Shown here: positions 17,161 to 22,597 of the stretch, piece after piece
Numbering within the stretch: the first letter of the stretch is position 1
Layout: each line of letters opens with the position of its first letter
Assembly: GCA_012837765.1 (NCBI GenBank)
Contig: DUQO01000065.1
Location: 1-34,015, forward strand
Direction of reading: 5' to 3'
From: Mollicutes bacterium
GTDB taxonomy: Bacteria > Bacillota_I > Bacilli_A > RF39 > UBA660
DNA: 34,015 nt
Notes under the pieces: model-generated
Told to the model about the DNA's origin: nothing
The model's database searches: none
What the model saw: only the letters and a program-made list of their open reading frames with translations
Made by a program: the position numbers and the translations under genes

Positions 17161-17350
17161 TAATGACAAAAATGCACTCAATATGCAAGGCAGTCCACGA
17201 AAACATAAGGAAAAAATGCACTACATAATAGGTGCATTTTTTAATTTGCCTTGCAATAGCCATTTTGTAAACCCTTATATTATAAGGGCAAACTAACCAC
17301 TGGTAAGTTGTGTGAGTGCTACTCTTATCCTGTTATAACTTGCTTAAGTA
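17161..17350. repeat. Cluster of inverted repeats in the 317-bp non-coding gap
   Basis: Successive dyads are GCAAGGCA/TGCCTTGC (17185-17254), ATGCAC/GTGCAT (17216-17237), CCCTTATA-T-TATAAGGG (17272-17288), ACCA-C-TGGT (near 17297) and GTAAGTT/AACTTGC with an inner GAGT/ACTC (about 17307-17347). An 11-bp direct repeat, AAAAATGCACT, occurs at 17168 and 17212. The 17-bp palindrome with a one-base centre looks more like a protein operator than an RNA hairpin. No ORF is seen before 17463. Confidence 0.5.
17211..17242 (+). terminator. Terminator after the nuclease-like gene
   Basis: AAAAAATGCAC pairs with GTGCATTTTTT around a 10-nt loop. It is enclosed by a further inverted pair, GCAAGGCA (17185-17192) and TGCCTTGC (17247-17254). 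Confidence 0.75.
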
Positions 17351-17462
17351 AAATGATGTTTTGTGTCACAAAATTAAACAATTTAAGTATTGAATTGGAA
17401 CATAAATTAAAGTTTCATTTTATTAATTTACGTTTCATAAAGTTAAGAAAGGAGTCAATATT

Positions 17463-17636
17463 ATGAAAGTAATTGTTAACATGCCAGAAGATATTAAGAA
17501 ATTAGAAAGTGCTATTATAGACTTTCATAAGACTCTTATTCTTGAGAAAATTAACAATCTAGAGGTTACTGATGAGGACAAGAAAAAGGTTTTTAAAATG
17601 ATATTAGAAACACTTAATATTGAAAAAACAAATTAA
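17463..17636 (+). CDS. 57-aa protein of unknown function (not in ORF track)
   Basis: ATG 17463 has an excellent ribosome-binding site (AAAGGAG, 9 bp upstream) and opens a 57-codon frame ending in TAA at 17634-17636: MKVIVNMPEDIKKLESAIID, then a charged helical remainder ending ILETLNIEKTN. It is small, acidic/basic mixed and helical, without Cys. It sits alone between the repeat cluster and the aaRS-like gene. In the C. difficile skin element a small protein acts as the recombination directionality factor, so this ORF is one candidate for such a role; the link is inference only. A weak sigma-E-like promoter match (TCATTTT-N14-CATAAAGT, 17415-17443) precedes it but would leave a very short leader. 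Confidence 0.65.
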   Translation: MKVIVNMPEDIKKLESAIIDFHKTLILEKINNLEVTDEDKKKVFKMILETLNIEKTN

Positions 17637-17658
17637 ATCAGTTACTAAATCAAATTAC

Positions 17659-17687
17659 TTTAACTTCGAAAACATAAATGATATAAT
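17659..17687 (+). promoter_or_regulatory. Promoter of the aaRS-ASCH gene
   Basis: TTTAAC (17659-17664) and TATAAT (17682-17687) lie 17 bp apart, 23 bp before the ATG. Confidence 0.55.
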
Positions 17688-17710
17688 TACAATAATGATG
17701 AGGGATTTTT

Positions 17711-19216
17711 ATGATTTTTAAAAGTGATGAAAAAATTTATTATCCACTTGGCGGGGCATCGTATGTTTTTGAAAAAGATATATTACATTTTTTATTGTCC
17801 AAAATTAGTAAAAAACACATAAAAATAAGTATAGGTGCTCAACCGAATTCATCACCGCATTTTGGAACTTTAACAGTTTTTTGCTTAGCATTTGCTACTG
17901 CTGAAATATTAGCCAAAACTGATAACACAAAAAGTTCATCGGTTTTATTTGAAGTGGTTGATACAGCTCCTAGCGAAATTTTAATTATTAATAACTTGAG
18001 ATATCAAAAGAATTTAAAGCAGTCTGGGATAATAGATAAATTTATGAAAGACTATATTGAAATTTTAGAGCATTTAAAGTTAATCACAGGTATAAATTAT
18101 GAGATAAGATATCAAAGTGAATTTAACAAACAAAAGAAAGTTTTTCCTATTATTAAAAATATTATTCAAAATAAAGATCAAATCAAAAACATCTTAGATC
18201 CAAAACACAAAAAGTTAAGGCTTAGAGTTTCTTGTCCTGTATGTGGTTTATCCGATAAAAACAGCATCAATAATAGTTATAACAATAATATTCTAACTAG
18301 TTATTGTCCAAGACACGGAGAATTTACAACTAATATTAAAAGTGAAACAGATAAATTAGAATATAATACTCCACTTAGGAACCTAATAAGAGCTTTGGTG
18401 TATTCTGAAATAAATCAAAGTGTAAAATATGACTATCATATAATAAGAGTTACCGGTAGCGATTATGCAGGTTTTTATCAAGAAGAACTGTTATACAAAG
18501 TGGCTTCAAAGATAGGTTATAAGGTCGAAACATTACCAATTATATTGTACGCACCATTAATACTTGATTGGTCAGGAGCAAAATTATCAAAATCTTTATA
18601 CGTAAAAGATGGTGCCTATAAATACTTACCAAATTTTTTAATTAATTATGAATATTTAAAAAAAGAATATGGGATTCAAGGTTTAAATAACATATATAAT
18701 ATTACTAGTAAATGGATTAACAATCCATATATGTTATTTAGGCATTATAGCGTTTATTATTTTATAAAGGAGTTTGATAAAATGAATGAAAAAGCAATTT
18801 ACATTAGTATAAAACCACAATTTACAAAACTTATTGAATCTGGGGAAAAAAATTATGAGTTTAGAAAATATATTCCAAAAAATGAAATAAACACATTATA
18901 TGTTTATGAATCAGCACCAACTTCTTCATTAAAATATATAATAAAATTAGGTAAAATAATTGAATTTCCAAATAAAATAGATTCCAATGGATATGGCAAT
19001 AAAGACTTTAATAATGGCCTTAAAAAATCAAAATATGCTTACGAAATTAAAAAGGTTTATAAATTAAAAACACCAATTCCATTGATGGATTTAAAATACA
19101 AATATAATTTCAATCCTCCTCAAGCTTATTCATATGATACTAAATATCCAGATTTAACAAATCTTTTAAAAGAGGTGGAAAAAGATTTAATTATCGATAA
19201 AATAGATGATTTTTGA
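17711..19216 (+). CDS. Class I aminoacyl-tRNA-synthetase-like protein fused to an ASCH-like domain
   Basis: This 501-aa protein has an N-terminal class I synthetase-like Rossmann domain with a HIGH-type motif (PHFGTL, residues 49-54), an inserted zinc ribbon (CPVCG 175-179 and CPRHG 199-203), a VTGSDYAGFYQEELLYK helix and a KMSKS-type loop (KLSKS, 291-295). The layout is reminiscent of class I lysyl-tRNA synthetase, but the usual C-terminal anticodon-binding domain is absent. From about residue 363 an ASCH/PUA-like domain begins instead (ISIKPQFTKLIESGEKNYEFRK). It has its own promoter and ribosome-binding site and lies in the mobile element beside restriction genes. It is unlikely to be a housekeeping synthetase. 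It may activate a small substrate (adenylate chemistry) and act on RNA or modified nucleotides; the actual function is unknown. Confidence 0.8.
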   Translation: MIFKSDEKIYYPLGGASYVFEKDILHFLLSKISKKHIKISIGAQPNSSPHFGTLTVFCLAFATAEILAKTDNTKSSSVLFEVVDTAPSEILIINNLRYQKNLKQSGIIDKFMKDYIEILEHLKLITGINYEIRYQSEFNKQKKVFPIIKNIIQNKDQIKNILDPKHKKLRLRVSCPVCGLSDKNSINNSYNNNILTSYCPRHGEFTTNIKSETDKLEYNTPLRNLIRALVYSEINQSVKYDYHIIRVTGSDYAGFYQEELLYKVASKIGYKVETLPIILYAPLILDWSGAKLSKSLYVKDGAYKYLPNFLINYEYLKKEYGIQGLNNIYNITSKWINNPYMLFRHYSVYYFIKEFDKMNEKAIYISIKPQFTKLIESGEKNYEFRKYIPKNEINTLYVYESAPTSSLKYIIKLGKIIEFPNKIDSNGYGNKDFNNGLKKSKYAYEIKKVYKLKTPIPLMDLKYKYNFNPPQAYSYDTKYPDLTNLLKEVEKDLIIDKIDDF

Positions 19217-19315
19217 TTATTGCTTATTAATAATAAATAAATCAAGTTTAAACGACTGAGCTTCCATATTAATAATAGGAACTTAATGTTTTACTTAATA
19301 AAACGAAAACATTCC

Positions 19316-19353
19316 CTTTCACACTGAAATTAAATCATTAATCAGTGTGAAAG
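19316..19353. repeat. Perfect 12-bp inverted repeat in the 252-bp gap between convergent genes
   Basis: CTTTCACACTGA (19316-19327) and TCAGTGTGAAAG (19342-19353) are separated by 14 nt. There is no T run directly after either arm, so it is not a classic terminator, although it could halt convergent transcription or bind a protein. Confidence 0.6.
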
Positions 19354-19457
19354 AGAGTTTGAATTTATAAATAATTAACTATGATCTAAAGCCAAGATTT
19401 ATTTTAAAATAATAGTTTATTACATTAATTTTCTGCTTTTGTAAAATCGTTATATAA

Positions 19458-19481
19458 ATGTATGATCATCATACATTTTTT
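19458..19481 (+). terminator. Terminator hairpin at the end of the HTH gene
   Basis: ATGTATGAT-C-ATCATACAT is followed by TTTTT on the + strand, so it best serves the aaRS-like gene. The TGA stop of the minus-strand HTH gene (19469-19471) lies within it. Confidence 0.6.
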
Positions 19482-19930
19482 AATTTCTCATACTTACTTC
19501 TAGATATATTTGAGTTACCTAGTTCCCATCTTCTTACTGATGTAATACTTACATCCAATATTTGACTAAACTCTTCTCTAGATAGTCCTAAATCACTTCT
19601 TAGTTTAAATATTGTTTTACAAGGATTATTTAGTAAAAATTTAATATAATCATCATTAATATTTATTTTATCTTCAATGTCTAATTCTTTAATAATCTTT
19701 TTTAATAAATTAATATCAACTAATTTCATTTCTCTATTTTCAATATGCTGCAGTGCATCTTTAGAACATCCTAATTTTAGACTTAAGTCTTCTTGTTTGA
19801 GGTTTGCTAGTTTTCTATAATATTTAATCTGTTTTCCAATTGATGTATTTTTGGTTGGTTCTATAATGTTTTGGGAAGGCAATTTCATCTCGATATTACT
19901 AGAAAACTCATCTTTTATTAAATAAAACAT
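19469..19930 (-). CDS. Tandem helix-turn-helix (XRE/Cro-like) protein at the sigK 5' junction
   Basis: This 153-aa protein has two HTH-like segments. The first is a Cro/CI type domain (IGKQIKYYRKLANLKQEDLSLKLGCSKDALQHIENR, about residues 31-68). The second is near the C-terminus (LRSDLGLSREEFSQILDVSITSVRRWELG, about 115-145). The ATG 19930 has no clear ribosome-binding site, but it lies 5 bp after the stop of the truncated sigK 5' ORF on the same strand, so it may be expressed by translational coupling from the sigK promoter. In the excised circle its frame is continuous with the recombinase. It may be a regulator of element genes or a recombination directionality factor. Alternative internal starts (Met15) are possible. 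Confidence 0.75.
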   Translation of the reverse strand: MFYLIKDEFSSNIEMKLPSQNIIEPTKNTSIGKQIKYYRKLANLKQEDLSLKLGCSKDALQHIENREMKLVDINLLKKIIKELDIEDKININDDYIKFLLNNPCKTIFKLRSDLGLSREEFSQILDVSITSVRRWELGNSNISRSKYEKLKNV

Positions 19931-19935
19931 TTTAT

Positions 19936-20292
19936 TTAAATACTTTTCCAGTGAGTGAGTATTACATTTTCAATACATCTTGCACAATAAGTTGTAATTC
20001 TTGTGTCATGTTTTTTTGAAAAAGTATCAACCCCTTTTATTAGGCCAATTGTTCCTATGCTAATTAAGTCATCAACATCATCTTGTTTCTTTTCATATTT
20101 TTTTACGATGTGAGCAACTAATCTTAGATTATGTTCTATTAACTTATTGCGAGCTTCTTTATCACCTAATAAATGTCTTTCAATATACATTTTTTCTTCT
20201 TCTTTTTCTAACGGATCTGGAAATACATTATTTGAATATGATCCAGTTAATAACATATTTTTTATTATTTCGGTTAAAAAAGAAAAAAACAT
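19936..20292 (-). CDS. sigK: sigK 5' segment (pro-sequence and region 2 of sigma-K), interrupted gene
   Basis: This is the N-terminal half of mother-cell sigma-K. The track starts at 20361, but AGGAG 9 bp upstream fits ATG 20292, giving MFFSFLTEIIKNMLLTGSY, a hydrophobic pro-sequence like that of pro-sigma-K, which keeps the factor membrane-bound until SpoIVFB-type cleavage. Then come FPDPLEKEEEKMY, LIEHNLRLVAHIVKKYE (region 2.1-2.2) and DLISIGTIGLIKGVDTF...TYCARCIEN (region 2.3-2.4, -10 recognition). After CIEN the frame runs into the element and stops at THWKSI. Joined to 9806-10176 it gives 232 aa, against 241 in B. subtilis. It is divergent from dinB. Expression expected from sigma-E, but no convincing match was found. 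Confidence 0.95.
   Translation of the reverse strand: MFFSFLTEIIKNMLLTGSYSNNVFPDPLEKEEEKMYIERHLLGDKEARNKLIEHNLRLVAHIVKKYEKKQDDVDDLISIGTIGLIKGVDTFSKKHDTRITTYCARCIENVILTHWKSI
19946..19984 (-). other. Attachment site (sigK 5' / element junction)
   Basis: On the minus strand: sigK codons GATGTATTGA, core AAATG (19969-19965), TAATACTCA, then the arm CTCACTGGAA (plus strand TTCCAGTGAG, 19946-19955). The arm is the inverted copy of that at 10192-10201. Confidence 0.85.
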
Positions 20293-20347
20293 AATATCAC
20301 TCCTAATAAAGTTTATTAAAAATATATAGAGGATATTATCATTTTTA

Positions 20348-20377
20348 TTTACCACGAACATTGGTTTGTGTTATAAT
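20348..20377 (+). promoter_or_regulatory. Promoter of dinB
   Basis: TTTACC (20348-20353) and TATAAT (20372-20377) are 18 bp apart, about 16 bp before the ATG. It overlaps the divergent sigK upstream region. Confidence 0.55.
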
Positions 20378-20392
20378 GATGGTGGTGATAGT

Positions 20393-21598
20393 ATGAACCT
20401 CCTTATTCTTCATATTGATGTTAATAATGCTTTTTTATCATGGACAGCTATTGATTTACTTAATAAGGGCTACAAAGAAGATATTAGAAAGATAAATGCT
20501 GTTATTGGAGGAGACGAATCAAAAAGGGCAGGTATCGTATTAGCTAAAAGTATTAGTGCTAAGACAAAGGGAATTATTACAGGAGAGCCTTTATATACCG
20601 CTCGTAAAAAGTGTCCAGGACTTCAAGTCTTTCCTCCTAATTATCAATTATATCAAGAAATGTCTAACAAACTTTTTAAATTACTAAGTAAGTATTCACC
20701 TGATATTGAAGTGTTTTCAATTGATGAATGTTTTTTAGATTATGGTAAGGTAAAGAAGTTATATGGAGATGTAATGCCCTTTGCTATAAAATTAAAGGAC
20801 GAAATAGAAAGCACTTTAGGTTTTACTGTTAATATTGGTATTGGTAATAATAAATTATGTGCTAAAATGGCATCTGATTTTGAAAAACCAAACAAGATTC
20901 ATACTTTATATGATCACGAGATAGAAACTAAGATGTGGCCTCTTCCTATTGAAAATTTGTTTGGTGTAGGTAAAAAAACAAGTACTAAATTAAGAGGATT
21001 AAAAATAAATACGATTGGTGATTTAGCAAATGTATCATATGACAAATTATATCCGTATTTTAAAAATCAAACCTCTAAGATGATAGATAGTGCATGTGGT
21101 AGGGATTATTCAAAAGTAGTAAGTGAACAATCAGAATCAAAATGTATTAGTAATTCAACTACGCTTGATCATGATTTAAGAACAAAAGAAGAACTCTATA
21201 AAGTATTACATGTTATATCGGAAAATTTAAGTGTCGTTTTAAGAAGTCAGAATAGATATGCACATGTTGTAGCTGTTATATTAAAAGATCGTTATTTTAA
21301 ATCATATACTCATCAGAAAAAATTAAAGAATGCTACTAATATTACAAGCGAAATCTTTGAGGTATCAAAAAAATTATTAGATGAAATGTGGGATAATGAA
21401 CCTATAAGATTAGTAGGTATTAGATTAGATAATTTAGTTAAAGAGGTTAATTATCAAATGTCTTTATTTGAATCATTTGAAGACCGAAATAAAGTTAGTA
21501 AATTGGACAAAACAGTAGATGACTTGAAAGCTAAATATGGTTATAATGTAATTGGAAAAGCCTATTTAAAGGATAGTAATACAAATAAAAACCGTTAG
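20393..21598 (+). CDS. dinB: Y-family DNA polymerase IV (DinB)
   Basis: This is a 401-aa Y-family translesion polymerase. Catalytic carboxylates are in HIDVNNAFLSW (first metal Asp) and FSIDECFLDY (the SxDE motif). ESTLGFTVNIGIGNNKLCAKMASDFEKPNK is the typical palm/thumb section, LFGVGKKTSTKLRGLKINTIGDLA is the HhH thumb, and a little-finger domain follows. A likely beta-clamp motif, YQMSLF, is present near the C-terminus. The track starts at 20366, but the ribosome-binding site GGTGGTGATA and the domain start favour ATG 20393. It would bypass damaged DNA at the cost of fidelity. It stands alone, divergent from the sigK 5' segment. Confidence 0.92.
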   Translation: MNLLILHIDVNNAFLSWTAIDLLNKGYKEDIRKINAVIGGDESKRAGIVLAKSISAKTKGIITGEPLYTARKKCPGLQVFPPNYQLYQEMSNKLFKLLSKYSPDIEVFSIDECFLDYGKVKKLYGDVMPFAIKLKDEIESTLGFTVNIGIGNNKLCAKMASDFEKPNKIHTLYDHEIETKMWPLPIENLFGVGKKTSTKLRGLKINTIGDLANVSYDKLYPYFKNQTSKMIDSACGRDYSKVVSEQSESKCISNSTTLDHDLRTKEELYKVLHVISENLSVVLRSQNRYAHVVAVILKDRYFKSYTHQKKLKNATNITSEIFEVSKKLLDEMWDNEPIRLVGIRLDNLVKEVNYQMSLFESFEDRNKVSKLDKTVDDLKAKYGYNVIGKAYLKDSNTNKNR

Positions 21599-21617
21599 TT
21601 AACTTTGTGGTTATAAA

Positions 21618-21646
21618 TTGACAGCTAATAGTAAACAACTTATAAT
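21618..21646 (+). promoter_or_regulatory. Consensus sigma-A promoter of the pilin-like gene
   Basis: Perfect TTGACA (21618-21623), 17-bp spacer, perfect TATAAT (21641-21646). Confidence 0.85.
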
Positions 21647-21699
21647 GAAAACTACAAGAAGATAGAAAGTTGATATTAGTATGACGGAGTTGAAGTAAT

Positions 21700-22449
21700 A
21701 TGAAAAAGGGTTTTACATTAGTAGAGTTATTAGCGGTAATAGTAATACTAGCAGTGATACTTGTAATAGCAGTACCAGGTATATCTAATGTGCTTAATAG
21801 TTCTAAAAAAAGCGCTTTTGAAAGTAATGGAAAGATGATTATTAAAGCAGTAGATTTAAAAAGGGAAACAGAATCAAATTTTAATGTTTCAAATATAAAT
21901 ATAGATAATATGAGTAGTGAAGCAGGAATCGATAACACTAATTATAAGTTGTTAAAGCTTGGAATAATTAATGATTCAGTGTATGTTGAAGTGCTTGGTA
22001 AAAATGAATGGGAAGGTTTAGGTGGGTATGGTACTAAAACTGACCTGACTGTAATTGAGAGTAATAATGAATTAATGATCACCAATGAAACTTGTTTTAC
22101 CTTTGATACAAAAACAGGGGCAATAAGTAATTATGACTATAACAATCCATCTTGTCCCTCTGATGTTGTAATACCATCATTAATAGGTAATAATGTTGTA
22201 AAAAGAATCAAATATGGTGCTTTTTCTGGAAAACAATTAACAAGTGTAATAATTCCAAACATCATCACAACAATAGGTGCTTATGCTTTTAATTCGAACG
22301 AATTAACAAGTATAACTATGACGAGCTCAGAAATAAGTTTGGGTAACTATTTACTAGATGAGACTAATAATTTTAGAAATACTTATATTGCAAGTGGTGC
22401 TGGTACATATATTGGAACTCAATATGGAACATGGACAAAGCAAAAATAA
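21700..22449 (+). CDS. Pilin-like protein (type IV prepilin N-terminus) with BspA-like leucine-rich C-terminus
   Basis: The 249-aa protein begins MKKGFTLVELLAVIVILAVI, a textbook type IV prepilin/pseudopilin signal: cleavage after Gly4, Glu at +5 of the mature chain, hydrophobic helix to about residue 28. The middle region is pilin-like. The last ~100 residues carry BspA-type leucine-rich repeats (IKYGAFSGKQLTSVIIPNII, then IGAYAFNSNELTSITM). Such a fusion suggests a surface-exposed filament or secretion pseudopilus subunit with an adhesive tip. A prepilin peptidase (PilD/ComC-type) is required but is not in this window. It has a perfect promoter and a strong terminator, so it is a single-gene unit. 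GGAG lies 10 bp before the ATG. Confidence 0.85.
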   Translation: MKKGFTLVELLAVIVILAVILVIAVPGISNVLNSSKKSAFESNGKMIIKAVDLKRETESNFNVSNINIDNMSSEAGIDNTNYKLLKLGIINDSVYVEVLGKNEWEGLGGYGTKTDLTVIESNNELMITNETCFTFDTKTGAISNYDYNNPSCPSDVVIPSLIGNNVVKRIKYGAFSGKQLTSVIIPNIITTIGAYAFNSNELTSITMTSSEISLGNYLLDETNNFRNTYIASGAGTYIGTQYGTWTKQK

Positions 22450-22458
22450 TAATTTAGT

Positions 22459-22494
22459 AATAATAACGGGAACATAACTCCCGTTATTATTATT
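22459..22494. terminator. Strong terminator after the pilin-like gene
   Basis: AATAATAACGGGA pairs with TCCCGTTATTATT around a short loop; AT-rich flanks could make it work on both strands. Confidence 0.85.
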
Positions 22495-22512
22495 TCTAAT
22501 TATATATGTATG

Positions 22513-22541
22513 TTGACAGCAAATAATTTGAAGCCTATAAT
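22513..22541 (+). promoter_or_regulatory. Consensus sigma-A promoter of the ABC exporter operon
   Basis: TTGACA (22513-22518), 17-bp spacer, TATAAT (22536-22541). The first bases after the -35 (GCnAATA) match the pilin promoter at 21618. Confidence 0.85.
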
Positions 22542-22597
22542 ATTTTTATAAAATAAATTGCATTAAAGAGTATAATTAATGAAGGGGAATAATATTC

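Larger units (their letters stand above)
10177..19964. mobile_element. 9,788-bp skin-like element interrupting sigK, with Type III R-M cargo
   Basis: The element is bounded by a direct 5-bp core, AAATG on the minus strand (10177-10181 and 19965-19969), with 10-bp inverted arms just inside each end. It contains, left to right, the serine recombinase (-), mod (+), res (+), a nuclease-like/DUF5655 gene (+), a 57-aa ORF (+), an aaRS-ASCH fusion (+) and a tandem-HTH gene (-). No phage structural, lysis or conjugation genes are seen. It is far smaller than the Bacillus subtilis skin (about 48 kb) and somewhat smaller than the C. difficile skin (about 15 kb). Excision at the core precisely restores sigK, which is the strongest evidence for its limits. 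Confidence 0.93.

Noticed and set aside
17711-19216. Housekeeping class I lysyl-tRNA synthetase
   Set aside because: The anticodon-binding domain is missing, an ASCH-like domain is fused at the C-terminus, motifs are divergent, and the gene lies on a mobile element.
10177-19964. Ordinary prophage or conjugative element
   Set aside because: No capsid, tail, terminase, lysis, relaxase or type IV secretion genes are present; only recombinase, regulator and defence-like cargo.
9806-20361. Sequencing or assembly error as the cause of the split sigma gene
   Set aside because: The two halves are 9.8 kb apart, flanked by matched inverted arms and a shared core, and rejoin exactly in frame beside a recombinase.
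20293-20361. Upstream extension of the sigK 5' ORF to 20361
   Set aside because: The extension lacks a ribosome-binding site and would overlap the dinB promoter; AGGAG before ATG 20292 and the match to the pro-sigma-K length favour the shorter form.
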